From: Pirellulales bacterium
Lineage (GTDB): Bacteria; Planctomycetota; Planctomycetia; Pirellulales; Lacipirellulaceae
Length of the DNA: 36,225 nucleotides
Direction of reading: 5' to 3'
Assembly (NCBI GenBank): GCA_020849945.1
Contig: JADZFK010000196.1
Location: 1 to 36,225 of the forward strand
This document shows positions 16,477 through 24,618 of the stretch, in pieces (position 1 is the stretch's first letter; each line of letters begins with the position of its first letter). The translations under genes were made by a program, and so were the position numbers. The notes below the pieces were generated by a model. That model did no database searches. It saw only the letters and a program-made list of their open reading frames with translations, and had not been told where the DNA came from.

Positions 16477-17913
16477 ATGACTAGGATTCATCGTCGCACC
16501 TTCATGCAGTGCTCGGCCGCGGCGGGGGCAGCCCTCTGGGTCAATCCGCTTCATGCCAAGGGGATCAACGAAAAGCTCAACCTGGCGTTCATTGGTTTGG
16601 GTGGCCGCGCCAATGAATTGTTGGGGCAATTCTCGCAACTCGCCAACACGCGCGTTGCCGCGCTGTGCGACGTGGACGAAGAACGCTTGGCCGCGATGGC
16701 CAAGAGGTTCCCCGGGGCCAATACTTACGGCGACTTACGCAAGCTGCTCGATGACCCCCAGGTCGATGCCGTGGTGATTGCCACGTGCAATCATTGGCAC
16801 GTGTTGGCCGCCATTTGGGCCTGCCAGGCGGGCAAGGATGTCTACGTCGAAAAGCCCCTCGGCCACAATCACTGGGAGGGGCAACAACTCGTCAACGCGG
16901 CCCGGTCCTGGGATCGAATCGTGCAGATGGGAACCCAGCAGCGTTCCGACCCGTTGCAGGCCGATCTCAAGAATTTCTTGCACAGCAAGAACGAGTTGGG
17001 CGCGATTCAATACGTGCAAGTTTGCCGCTTCGGCAAACGCGAGCCTATCGGCAAACGCTCGACGCCGCTCGCCACGCCGAAGTCCATCAATTACAACCTG
17101 TGGCTTGGCCCGGCAACCGACCTCCCCATCTACCGCGAGAAGCTCCACTACGATTGGCATTGGGACCGCAATACGGGCAATGGCGAAATGGGGAATTGGG
17201 GCGTCCACGTGCTGGATGACGCCGTCAATGTGGTGCTCCGCGACCGCTGCCCATTCCCCAAACGCATCGCCGCCGCGGGTGGGCGAATGGTGTGGAACGA
17301 TGCCGGCAATACGCCCAACGTCGGCTTCGCCATTTACGATACCGGTTCGATTCCCGTCTTGTTCGGGTTGAGTAACTTGGCCGATGGGCCAAAATCAAAA
17401 GAGCTGAGCTTCGCCGGGGTTGGCAGCGGGTATGTCATCCATTGCGATGGCGGTTACTACGCGGGCGGTCGCGGCGGCGGTGCCGCCTACGACCAACAGG
17501 GGAAGCGAATCCGAAAGTTTAAGGGTGACTCGGGCAAAGCCCATCAAGGCAACTTTGTCGAGGCCGTCCTTTCGCACGATCGCGGCAAGTTGAACACCGA
17601 AGTCGAGATCGGCCATCAGTCCACGGCTTGGTGCAATCTGGCCGATGTCGCCATGCAGTTAGGCCACGCCTACAACCACGAGCAAGCCGTGGTGGCTCGC
17701 GCCAACTTCGAACCTTGGAGTTCCTTGATCGATCGGATCGAAAAACACCTCGCCACGAACGGCATTGATCCGGCGAATTCAAACTTTCAGCTCGGGCCGC
17801 TCCTCGAGTTCGACGGCGGCCAACAAAAGTTCGTCGGCGAACACGCGGCCAAGGCCAACCCGCTGCTACGCAGAGAGTATCGCAAGGGATTTGAAGTCCC
17901 CGAGGTTGCCTGA
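16477..17913 (+). CDS. Tat-exported Gfo/Idh/MocA family oxidoreductase
   Basis: 478 residues. The N-terminus MTRIHRRTFMQCSAAAGAAL is a twin-arginine signal (RRTF) with cleavage near HAKG. A Rossmann nucleotide-binding segment follows (LNLAFIGLGGRANELL), then DVDEERL, and the family signature EKPLGHNHWEG near residue 127. The C-terminal half is the substrate-binding alpha/beta domain, with GTQQRS and a WHWDRNTGNGEMGNWGVH stretch. Planctomycetes have many such exported oxidoreductases, generally linked to sugar or glycoside metabolism with tightly bound NAD(P). The substrate cannot be read from sequence. No neighbouring sugar genes are present. Confidence 0.92.
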   Translation: MTRIHRRTFMQCSAAAGAALWVNPLHAKGINEKLNLAFIGLGGRANELLGQFSQLANTRVAALCDVDEERLAAMAKRFPGANTYGDLRKLLDDPQVDAVVIATCNHWHVLAAIWACQAGKDVYVEKPLGHNHWEGQQLVNAARSWDRIVQMGTQQRSDPLQADLKNFLHSKNELGAIQYVQVCRFGKREPIGKRSTPLATPKSINYNLWLGPATDLPIYREKLHYDWHWDRNTGNGEMGNWGVHVLDDAVNVVLRDRCPFPKRIAAAGGRMVWNDAGNTPNVGFAIYDTGSIPVLFGLSNLADGPKSKELSFAGVGSGYVIHCDGGYYAGGRGGGAAYDQQGKRIRKFKGDSGKAHQGNFVEAVLSHDRGKLNTEVEIGHQSTAWCNLADVAMQLGHAYNHEQAVVARANFEPWSSLIDRIEKHLATNGIDPANSNFQLGPLLEFDGGQQKFVGEHAAKANPLLRREYRKGFEVPEVA

Positions 17914-17949
17914 GATGAGCCAACAGCACAAGGAAGTCGGCCATCAAAA

Positions 17950-17990
17950 CTCCCCTCCCTTTTAGGGAGGGGTAGGGGGAGGGTTCGAGG
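17950..17990. repeat. CCCCTCCC repeat, copy C
   Basis: CTCCCCTCCCTTTTAGGG and GAGGGGTAGGGGGAGGG, ending TTCGAGG; nearly identical to 12858-12898, including the GATTACT/GATCGTC-type flank after it. Confidence 0.8.
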
Positions 17991-18054
17991 ATCGTCGCCT
18001 TCTTGCCCTTGCTTGAACCGCCAACTCGATCCTATACCTCTCGCGGTCAGGATT

Positions 18055-18140
18055 GAGTCGTTCTTGTTTATCCTGGAGCCAACGGCGACGGCGCTAGGTG
18101 TGGATTATTTCCGTCGCCGCTGGCTCCGGCTAAACGACTC
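18055..18140. repeat. MITE-like element with terminal inverted repeats
   Basis: Ends GAGTCGTT and AACGACTC, with inner arms CTGGAGCCAACGGCGACGG and CCGTCGCCGCTGGCTCCGG in inverted orientation around a short AT-rich centre. About 86 bases, non-coding. Confidence 0.7.
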
Positions 18141-18266
18141 AGTCGCACCCGCGCACTGGATAACCAAGCCTCTTTTCCCAGTTGCGAACTGCCGATTACC
18201 TACGGGGAGCGGGGAACAGGCCGCGCTCTTGCTTGCGTAACAGGAATCGCGGATTATTTACGAACC

Positions 18267-19022
18267 ATGAAAACGGAAGCCCCCCTGGCAATCATCCTCG
18301 CGGCCGGCAAAGGCAAACGAATGGCTTCCGAGTTGCCCAAGGTGCTCGTGCCCGTTTGCGGCCGGCCCATGATCCGCTACGTGCTCGAAGCGCTCCGCGC
18401 GGCCGGCGTTCGGCGAGTCGTCGCGGTGGTCGGCTATCGGGGCGATTTGGTTCGAAGCGAATTGTGCGGCGAGCCCGAGGTCGAGTTCGCCGAACAACGC
18501 GAGCAACTGGGAACCGGGCACGCCGCGATGATGTGCCGCGAACAACTTGAATCGCAACGTGGACCCGTGCTGGTCGTCGCGGGCGATTCGCCGCTCGTTC
18601 AGGCGTCGTCGCTGCGGGCACTCGTCGAGCAGTACGATCGCAATCGTCCCGCGTGCCTGTTGGGAACGGCCAACAAACCGAACCCCGTGGGCCTGGGCCG
18701 AGTCCTTCGGAATAGCCGCGGCGAGTTTGAGGCCATCATCGAAGAGCGAGACGCTACCGACGAACAGCGCGCCATCACCGAAGTTAACCTGAGCACCTAC
18801 GTGTTTCGACCCGATGCACTGTTAGCCGCGCTTCGCCAGTTAACGGCCAACAATGCCCAAGGCGAATACTACCTGACCGACACCCCAGCTCTCCTGAAAC
18901 GGATGGGCCACCGCGTGGAGGCCTTGTGCGTGTTGCAGCCATGCGAAACACTCAGCATCAACACCCCCGAGGAATTGGCAATCGTGGAACAGGCCCTGCG
19001 GAACCCGCGGCGAACGACGTAA
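18267..19022 (+). CDS. GlmU-like nucleotidyltransferase, N-terminal domain only
   Basis: 251 residues. LAIILAAGKGKRMASELPKV is the sugar-nucleotide pyrophosphorylase signature; EQLGTGHAAMMC, VVAGDSPLV, GLGRVLRN and ITEVNLSTYVF follow the GlmU uridyltransferase pattern, with the Mg-binding Asp in GDSP. The left-handed beta-helix acetyltransferase half of full GlmU (about 450 residues) is absent. It probably makes UDP-N-acetylglucosamine or a related nucleotide sugar from the sugar 1-phosphate and UTP, in the cytoplasm. The stop leaves 69 bases before prs, so the two are likely co-transcribed. A separate acetyltransferase would be needed elsewhere if this is the only GlmU. Confidence 0.88.
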   Translation: MKTEAPLAIILAAGKGKRMASELPKVLVPVCGRPMIRYVLEALRAAGVRRVVAVVGYRGDLVRSELCGEPEVEFAEQREQLGTGHAAMMCREQLESQRGPVLVVAGDSPLVQASSLRALVEQYDRNRPACLLGTANKPNPVGLGRVLRNSRGEFEAIIEERDATDEQRAITEVNLSTYVFRPDALLAALRQLTANNAQGEYYLTDTPALLKRMGHRVEALCVLQPCETLSINTPEELAIVEQALRNPRRTT

Positions 19023-19091
19023 CTTGGCACACCGGCTGCTACCAACGATTCGGCAGCATGACAGGGCAAGATTTCGGACGACAAACTTCCC

Positions 19092-20036
19092 ATGAATGAT
19101 CTCAAGATATTTAGTGGCTCGGCCAACCAAGCGCTAGCCAAACGAATTACCGATTACCTGGGCGTACCGCTGGGGGATATCGCGCTGGGCACGTTTCCCG
19201 ACGGCGAAATCTACTGCAAGATCAACGAGGATATCCGCGGCCGCGATGTCTTCTTCATCCAGCCGACATGCCCGCCCGTAAACGAGAACCTCATGCAGCT
19301 GTTGATCATGATCGACAGCGCGTTGCGAGCCAGCGCCGAACGGATCACGGCGGTCATTCCCTACTTCGGCTACGCCCGCCAAGACCGCAAAGATGAGGGA
19401 CGCGTGCCGATTACGGCCAAGCTGGTGGCGAACCTCATCACACGCGCGGGTGCCAACCGCGTGCTCGCGATGGACCTGCACGCCGCCCAGATCCAAGGCT
19501 TCTTCGATGTGCCGGTCGATCATCTTTACGCCGCCCCCGTGCTGAACGAACATTTTCTAAGTTTGGGAATCGACCTGACGAATGTGGTCGTGGTTAGCCC
19601 CGACGAGGGGAGCATCAAGCGAGCCTTGGGCCACGCCAAGCGTATTGGCGGCAGCGTGGCCATCATCGACAAACGCCGCATGAGTGCTGATACGACCGTG
19701 CAAGCCCACATCCTGGGCGGCGAAGTTCGAGGGAAGATCGCCCTGATGTTCGACGACATGATCAGCACGGCCGGTTCGATCACCGGGGCGGCCAAGACGC
19801 TGCTCGAAAATGGTGCCAAGGAGATTCACGTTGCCGCCACGCATGCCGTACTGTGTGGCCCGGCCGTCGAGCGTTTGAAAGCGGCGAACCTCAATAGCCT
19901 GGTTGTTACCGATTCCATTCCGCTTGCCGAGGAACAGATTCTTCCTCAAACGCAGGTGCTGACCGTGGCACCTCTCTTGGGCGAGGCGATCAAGCGCATC
20001 CATCGCAATGAATCGGTGAGCCGATTGTTTCGTTAG
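19092..20036 (+). CDS. prs: ribose-phosphate pyrophosphokinase
   Basis: 314 residues, the usual length of bacterial PRPP synthetase. FPDGEIYCKINEDIRG, PYFGYARQDRKDEGR, the MDLHAAQIQGFFDVPVDHL metal/ribose-5-phosphate signature, VVVSPDEGS, and the PRPP-loop DDMISTAGS are all present. It transfers pyrophosphate from ATP to ribose 5-phosphate, giving PRPP for nucleotide, His and Trp synthesis. Cytoplasmic. Start ATG at 19092, with no strong ribosome binding site visible. The gene follows a GlmU-like gene, an order familiar from other bacteria (glmU-prs). It converges on the minus-strand LptE-like gene 21 bases later. Confidence 0.97.
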   Translation: MNDLKIFSGSANQALAKRITDYLGVPLGDIALGTFPDGEIYCKINEDIRGRDVFFIQPTCPPVNENLMQLLIMIDSALRASAERITAVIPYFGYARQDRKDEGRVPITAKLVANLITRAGANRVLAMDLHAAQIQGFFDVPVDHLYAAPVLNEHFLSLGIDLTNVVVVSPDEGSIKRALGHAKRIGGSVAIIDKRRMSADTTVQAHILGGEVRGKIALMFDDMISTAGSITGAAKTLLENGAKEIHVAATHAVLCGPAVERLKAANLNSLVVTDSIPLAEEQILPQTQVLTVAPLLGEAIKRIHRNESVSRLFR

Positions 20037-20040
20037 CCTG

Positions 20041-20076
20041 GATGGCTCATCGTGGTGTTACCACGGTGCTTCCATC
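20041..20076. terminator. short hairpin at convergent gene ends
   Basis: CGTGG TGTTA CCACG flanked by GATGG and CCATC. It falls between the prs stop and the end of the LptE-like gene (overlapping its last codons) and could act on either strand. There is no U-tract. Confidence 0.3.
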
Positions 20077-20738
20077 GTGCCGACGATTTGTTGCGCCAGG
20101 CGTTCGATGGCCTGCTGCTGGGCGGTCGAGACCGATTGCCCCGCCTCGGGGATGAGGTTCGCCGACCCTTCCATGCCGATCAACTCGGGCGGCATCGCGA
20201 TCGATTGTGCCGGGCCGATCGGCAATCGCCGCCGGTTGAGCCAGGTGACTTGGGCACTCATTCCATTCTCGGAAACGCGGGGGTCATCATACGCGTTCTT
20301 GACGATCGTCCGCCGCGTGTCGCGGATCAATCGCGCGGAGAGTACGCTATCGGCATCGGGCGTGCTGACAACTTTGTACGGCGTCTTCAACTCGATTTCC
20401 TTGATCACGGCTTCCGTGAGCCGCTCTCCCAGGTCGCGGCGGTAACTATCCGAGTCGATCATCGGAACGTAAACCGTCGCAACATCGGGAGCGTAAAGTG
20501 TTCCCGAGCCAACCTGGTACCCGAGGCAACCCGGTAGGATCAATCCAAACAGGGCGAAGGAGGCCAACCGCCACAGCCGCGAAAGCAGGAACGCTCCGGG
20601 GCGGCTTCCTCGCTTTGCGCTCGAAGCGAGTGGATCAAACGGGCCAGGCCAATCGGGCGCAGCAATTCTCGGCGCGCCGCCTGGGTGTGCCAGGCGGTTG
20701 AGGATCGGCCCACAGGTGCGGCGGGAAACGCGGTTCAT
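20058..20738 (-). CDS. lptE-like: LptE-like LPS-assembly lipoprotein
   Basis: 226 residues from the ATG at 20738, which lies 3 bases after the stop of the upstream gene. A basic N-terminus precedes a hydrophobic segment ending in the lipobox LPGC (about residue 70), so the mature protein should be a lipoprotein. GYQVGSGTLYAPDVATVYVP, YRRDLGERLTEAVIKEIE and RTIVKNAYDDPRVSENG follow the LptE pattern. LptE pairs with LptD at the outer membrane; neither LptD nor the rest of the Lpt system is next to it. The long N-terminal extension before the lipobox is unusual, and translation may begin further in. Confidence 0.8.
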   Translation of the reverse strand: MNRVSRRTCGPILNRLAHPGGAPRIAAPDWPGPFDPLASSAKRGSRPGAFLLSRLWRLASFALFGLILPGCLGYQVGSGTLYAPDVATVYVPMIDSDSYRRDLGERLTEAVIKEIELKTPYKVVSTPDADSVLSARLIRDTRRTIVKNAYDDPRVSENGMSAQVTWLNRRRLPIGPAQSIAMPPELIGMEGSANLIPEAGQSVSTAQQQAIERLAQQIVGTMEAPW

Positions 20739-20741
20739 CGG

Positions 20742-22157
20742 TCACTTCGTTGTCGTCGAGCTGGCCGAGCCAGAAACACTTCCACCCGCTTCCGGTGTTT
20801 GAGCCACGCGAGTGCCGGCGTTTTGAAGCTCGGGAACCCGAGCCACACGCGAACGTTCGCGGCTTTCCGGCAAACGATCGACGATAAAGGCCAGCTTCTT
20901 GGGCGCTTCCTCCGGCTCGCCGGCGATTTCTCCCGCGCGGGCGCGGGCCTGCTTCGAAAGCTCGGTATCCGGGTACTTGCGAATCACTTCGGCATAGTAG
21001 AAGCGGGCTGCTCCGTAGTCTTTCTTGTTGTCGTAGTACGCCGCCATGCGGTAATCGCGCGTGGCGATCTCCTGCTGCAGTTGCGCTTCGACGATCGCCA
21101 GCCGATCCTTCTCTTCCTTGCTCAACTGACCTGTGAACTGCGAATTGAGTTGCTTGACCAGCACCTTGGCTTCCTCGAGCGGCGTGCCGTCGTAGTCTTC
21201 TCCCTGGTACTTGCGGAGCTTGGCCTGCAAGCCAAGCAAGTGGGCCTCGAACTGCATCTCGCTTCGCGGATATTCGCGCCGCAGCAGCGTGTAGTTGTAA
21301 TCGGCATCCTCGAACCGGCCTCGCTTGAAATACATGTTGGCCGTCGCCATGATCGCATCGTCGGCTCGCGGGCCTGTCGGGTCGTTCAGCCGGATGCTCT
21401 CGTACGCCTTGATCGCGTGGCCAAACGTATCGAACCACGGCCGCGTCTTGTCGTACACGTTCGGCGTGGTGGGCCAGTGGTGGTACTGTTCGTCGCGCTC
21501 TTCCCAGTACCGGGCGATCTTCCATTCGCGGTCGATCAGCGTATCCATGTACCGCGTGTTCGCGTGCTTCTTGACCAGTTCATCGTAGGCATCACGCGCT
21601 TTGATATACCGGTCGTCGAAGAAGTAACTTTCCGCCAGCATGAACATGGCGTCCTGTTCGAGCGACGAATTCGGGCCTCGCTCCATCGCCAGCTTGAACT
21701 TGTCGCTGGCCGCCTTGAACTTCTTCTCGTTGAAGAGCTGGTACCCTTCGGCATACTGCTGCCGGGCGAACTGTTCGTTCGGGCCAAGCCCGACCGCTTC
21801 CTTCATTTTGCCGTATTGCACCCGCGGATCGAGCTCGGGGAGCAGCCCCGGCGTGTCGCTCGGTTCGCCCGCTTGAACGACACTTTCGACTGCGGCCGGT
21901 CCGGCGATGGGGCGGCCCGTGCCATCGAAGTAACCTTCGACGCCTTCCACGCGGTACCCCTTCCCCGGCTCGAAGACGGCCTCCTTCTTGTGCTTCTTCC
22001 ACCATTTCGCCGTTCCGACCCCTTCGTTAGAGTTGGTGCTCCAAGGCCAGTCGGCCCGTACGGTTGCCCGCGGCCATGGGCAAAGCATCACGAACGCAAC
22101 CATTCCCACGAGCAGCGCAAACCCACGGCGGGCGCGTATTCGGCCGAGGTGCGGCAT
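20742..22157 (-). CDS. BamD-like outer-membrane assembly TPR protein
   Basis: About 471 residues from the ATG at 22157, with AGGAAA upstream. The frame is open a further 119 codons upstream through repeat-rich DNA, which is rejected. A signal sequence (ALLVGMVAFVMLCPWP) precedes WPWSTNSNEG. TPR-like helices follow, including EGYQLFNEKKFKAASDKFKL, SYFFDDRYIKARDAYDELVKK, FEAHLLGLQAKL and YAEVIRKYPDTELSKQARAR, which resemble BamD/YfiO. The C-terminus is Ser/Gly/Thr-rich. BamD works in outer-membrane protein assembly, and the LptE-like gene downstream fits an envelope role. It is twice the usual BamD length; the rest may be planctomycete-specific. Confidence 0.78.
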   Translation of the reverse strand: MPHLGRIRARRGFALLVGMVAFVMLCPWPRATVRADWPWSTNSNEGVGTAKWWKKHKKEAVFEPGKGYRVEGVEGYFDGTGRPIAGPAAVESVVQAGEPSDTPGLLPELDPRVQYGKMKEAVGLGPNEQFARQQYAEGYQLFNEKKFKAASDKFKLAMERGPNSSLEQDAMFMLAESYFFDDRYIKARDAYDELVKKHANTRYMDTLIDREWKIARYWEERDEQYHHWPTTPNVYDKTRPWFDTFGHAIKAYESIRLNDPTGPRADDAIMATANMYFKRGRFEDADYNYTLLRREYPRSEMQFEAHLLGLQAKLRKYQGEDYDGTPLEEAKVLVKQLNSQFTGQLSKEEKDRLAIVEAQLQQEIATRDYRMAAYYDNKKDYGAARFYYAEVIRKYPDTELSKQARARAGEIAGEPEEAPKKLAFIVDRLPESRERSRVARVPELQNAGTRVAQTPEAGGSVSGSASSTTTK

Positions 22158-22560
22158 GGTGTTTCCTGAACGAGAGAACAGAAGGTACTTTCGGCGCCCA
22201 ACCCCAGACGCAGGGCGAACGCCGCGGGACGACAAGGGTGGGGAAAATACGTGGTTTAAGGCCCGAGCGTCAAGACCAAGAGCGGTGATAGCACAGCGGG
22301 CGTTTCCAGCCGATTGCCACCCCCGATGGTTTGGGCTAGCACGAAGGCGGGCCGGGGATATTGCGCGTATTGCAACGGGGGCGGAAACGTGTTTTTGGGT
22401 GCAATAATCGGCGATATTTGCGACGGGGGCCGGGCGTTTCTGCCGGGAATTGCAGCGTTTTCCCGTGGTGGGGGTGTTGCAATAATCGATGATTTTGCTC
22501 ATGGTTGCGAACAATTAACCGCGAGGGTGGGTGATCGCCGTTGGTTGGGTGCTTCGCCAG

Positions 22561-22583
22561 GCCCCCGGTCATTGACCGGGGGC
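22561..22583. repeat. perfect GC palindrome
   Basis: GCCCCCGGTCA and TGACCGGGGGC, 11-base arms around a single base. Confidence 0.7.
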
Positions 22584-22795
22584 TAAATGGGACGATTGCA
22601 CACGATGCGCCACGGAGCGAGTGCCCGGTGTGGGGGCGAGGGGATCGGGTAAATTGTCAAAGAGCCGTTGGCCGCTGGTTCGGCGTGTGGGCATCTTAGC
22701 AGAAGACGGTACACAGTTCCACTAGAATTTTTGGCCACTTGGTGGGTCGAGGGTCGAGCGTTGAGGGGCAGAAGGGATGTTGTGGGTGGGTTGGG

Positions 22796-22827
22796 TGTTT
22801 AGCCGCGACGCGGAGCGGAGCGCGGGA
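22796..22827. repeat. TTTAGCCGCGACGCGGAG repeat, copy 1
   Basis: The sequence TGTTTAGCCGCGACGCGGAG continuing CGGAGCGCGGGA. Its reverse complement, with a 9-10 base insertion, recurs at 25304-25345. Confidence 0.65.
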
Positions 22828-22842
22828 CGGGTGAGTGCGGTG

Positions 22843-22908
22843 TGGCACGGACTTTAGTCCGTGAGGTGGTTCGCGCGGGGCAGGCTGCACGGACTGAAGT
22901 CCGTGCCA
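22843..22908. repeat. CACGGACTGAAGTCCGTG palindrome pair, copy 2
   Basis: Units at 22843-22863 and 22887-22908, separated by a GC-rich spacer; same family as 6010-6060. Confidence 0.75.
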
Positions 22909-22932
22909 CGAATTGCGGACACGGGGGAAGAG

Positions 22933-23009
22933 GCAATTTGTCATTTGTCATTGATCATTTGAAATTGGGTCATTTCTGAAATGGCCCATGACAAATGACC
23001 AATTTGCAA
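22933..23009. repeat. TTTGTCATTTGTCATT-type inverted repeat
   Basis: Left part GCAATTTGTCATTTGTCATT and right part ATGACAAATGACCAATTTGC are in inverted orientation, with GTCATTTC/GAAATGGC at the centre. Confidence 0.6.
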
Positions 23010-23087
23010 GGACCAATCTGAATTCTCCGTGCCTCGGCGGGTGGGACCCGGTGTGGGGTTGGGAGGGGAGTCCCTTGGGCGGAAGGT

Positions 23088-23106
23088 CATCTCGCGGAGC
23101 GAGATG
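23088..23106. repeat. CATCTCGC...GCGAGATG palindrome
   Basis: Arms CATCTCGC and GCGAGATG around GGA; outside them GGT and ACC extend the symmetry loosely. Confidence 0.6.
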
Positions 23107-23194
23107 AGTACCATGAGCATCTTGCGAAGTCGTTGTGTTGTTATTGGAAGGTGGGCAACTGGTATCGGTGCGAGGGGCAAAGATAACCGGTAAT

Positions 23195-23228
23195 AAACAG
23201 CGGCCTGGCGGCCGCCGCTAACTTGAAT
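23195..23228. repeat. GCGGCCGCCAGGCCGC palindromic repeat, copy 2
   Basis: Inverted copy of 12435-12468, about 32 of 34 bases matching. Confidence 0.75.
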
Positions 23229-23263
23229 GGATGTTTTTGTTACAAGCGTGGAGCGGGATGGGG

Positions 23264-23294
23264 CTAAGAGGGAGAGGGGGAGGATTCGGATAGG
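23264..23294. repeat. GAGGGAGAGGGGG / ATTCGGATAGG repeat
   Basis: Purine-rich half of the CCCTCTC palindrome family, with the same ATTCGGATAGG tail as at 3601-3611. It lies just past the end of the corC-like gene. Confidence 0.6.
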
Positions 23295-23319
23295 TTTTGA
23301 GAAGAACTATTCGGTGTGT

Positions 23320-24618
23320 TTAGACGGCTTCGAGCATATCTTGGCGGATGCGTTCGATGCGGACGCGGTGAACTCGGCGGCGTGAGGCTTCGAGGACGGT
23401 TACGAGGAGCGAGTCTTTCCAGGTGAGAGATTCACCGGCGGTTGGGAGTCGGCCGAGTTGAGTGAAGACGAATCCGCCGATGGTGTCGAAATCCTCTTCT
23501 TCGGGGAGTTCGAACCCCATGAGTTCGTTGATATCGTCGATGTGGGCGCGGCCGAGGGCGATGCAGGCATCGTCGTTGAGGGGGTGGACCTCCTCTTCCG
23601 AGACGGGGTCGTGTTCGTCGTCGATTTCGCCCACGATTTCTTCCAAGACGTCTTCGATGGTGACGATGCCGGAGACGCCGGCGAACTCGTCGAGCACGAC
23701 GGCGATGTGAGTGCGGCTTTTTTGGAAGAGTTTCAGGAGGTCGTCGACAGGTTTGGTTTCGGGGACGAAGAGTGGCTTGCGGAGCAAATCGCCGAGGGAA
23801 CGTCGAGGCCGATCGGCCGGTTTGGCAAGTTCGGGTAGCAAGTCTTTGGTGTAGAGGATGCCGACGATTTCATCGCGCGAGGCGCCATAGGCGGGGATCC
23901 GAGTATGGCCCCATTCGACGACCTTATCGACGATATCGGACCAAGGCGAGTCTGCCTGGATCATTTGTATTTCCGTCCGCGGGGTCATGATATGCGAGAC
24001 GACGGCATCGCCCAGTTCCATGACGCTTTCGATCATTTCGGCGGCATTTTCTTCGAGCAGACCTTCGCGGTGGCCTTCGCTGACGATGGTGCGGATTTCG
24101 GCTTCGAAGGAGTCTTCATTCGAGGTGTGGGGCACCGTGCCGGTTAACCGGTGGAGGAGGGCATCGACCACGGCGGCGGCGACGACGAGCGGCGTGGCCA
24201 GCCGGCCCACGAGGCTCCACAGCGGCCAGCTGCGGTAGATGAATGGCGCGGAACCCAAACGCGTCATCGACCACGGGAGCCAAACGGTCAGGATGGCCGC
24301 GAGCTGGCCGAGTACGAGTACGATCAAGAAGAAGGCGGGGACGGGCAAGGGGCTTGCCGAGGCGAATTCGTTCCACGACCACACGGCCCCGGCACACAGG
24401 CCGAGCGCGACGAACAGGAGGGCGATCATTTCGGTTCCCAGGGCCACCCGCTCGTGTTCGCGGAGGATTTGGGCGAAGCGATCTTGAGCGTGATGGCGTT
24501 CGCAAAGCACTTCGAGTTCGTGGCGTGAGAAGTTGTGCAAGCAGCGGGCCGCAACGGCCGTGATCGAGCCGGCCACGAGGCCCGCCAACGATAACCAGAG
24601 CAAGAGGTTCTCGTTCAC
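23320..24618 (-). CDS. CorC/HlyC-type hemolysin-like membrane protein with CBS pair
   Basis: About 432 residues from the GTG at 24618; the ybeY stop overlaps it as GTGA, which decides the start and suggests coupled translation. The N-terminus is a DUF21-like membrane region with about four hydrophobic segments (LLLWLSLAGLVAG, MIALLFVALGLCA, FFLIVLVLGQLAAIL and a later one). VSHIMTPRTEIQMI and RTHIAVVLDEFAGVSGIVTI mark the two CBS domains, and the C-terminal 80 residues (GRAHIDDINELMGFELPEEE, TIGGFVFTQLGRLPTAGE) are the CorC_HlyC transporter-associated domain. The family is linked to Mg/Co efflux or resistance; despite the name it need not be a hemolysin. Confidence 0.92.
   Translation of the reverse strand: MNENLLLWLSLAGLVAGSITAVAARCLHNFSRHELEVLCERHHAQDRFAQILREHERVALGTEMIALLFVALGLCAGAVWSWNEFASASPLPVPAFFLIVLVLGQLAAILTVWLPWSMTRLGSAPFIYRSWPLWSLVGRLATPLVVAAAVVDALLHRLTGTVPHTSNEDSFEAEIRTIVSEGHREGLLEENAAEMIESVMELGDAVVSHIMTPRTEIQMIQADSPWSDIVDKVVEWGHTRIPAYGASRDEIVGILYTKDLLPELAKPADRPRRSLGDLLRKPLFVPETKPVDDLLKLFQKSRTHIAVVLDEFAGVSGIVTIEDVLEEIVGEIDDEHDPVSEEEVHPLNDDACIALGRAHIDDINELMGFELPEEEDFDTIGGFVFTQLGRLPTAGESLTWKDSLLVTVLEASRRRVHRVRIERIRQDMLEAV

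Larger units (their letters stand above)
17914..18266. other. repeat-bearing gap upstream of the GlmU-like gene
   Basis: 353 bases without a gene, holding a CCCCTCCC repeat (17950-17990) and a MITE-like element (18055-18140). Confidence 0.55.
22158..23319. other. 1.16-kb repeat-rich gap
   Basis: No gene I can support. It contains at least seven dispersed palindromic or inverted repeats, plus recurring TGCAATAATCG motifs (22410-22430 and 22477-22494) in the part just upstream of the BamD-like gene. Short open frames are present but carry no ribosome binding sites or recognisable products. Confidence 0.6.

Noticed and set aside
20685..22169. 494-codon plus-strand frame opposite the BamD-like gene
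   Set aside because: Antisense shadow; composition typical of a wrong frame.
22158..22514. 119-codon upstream extension of the BamD-like gene
   Set aside because: Lies in repeat-bearing DNA; the ATG at 22157 has AGGAAA and precedes a signal sequence.
22158..23319. CRISPR array
   Set aside because: Repeats belong to different families with irregular spacing; no constant repeat-spacer pattern and no cas genes.
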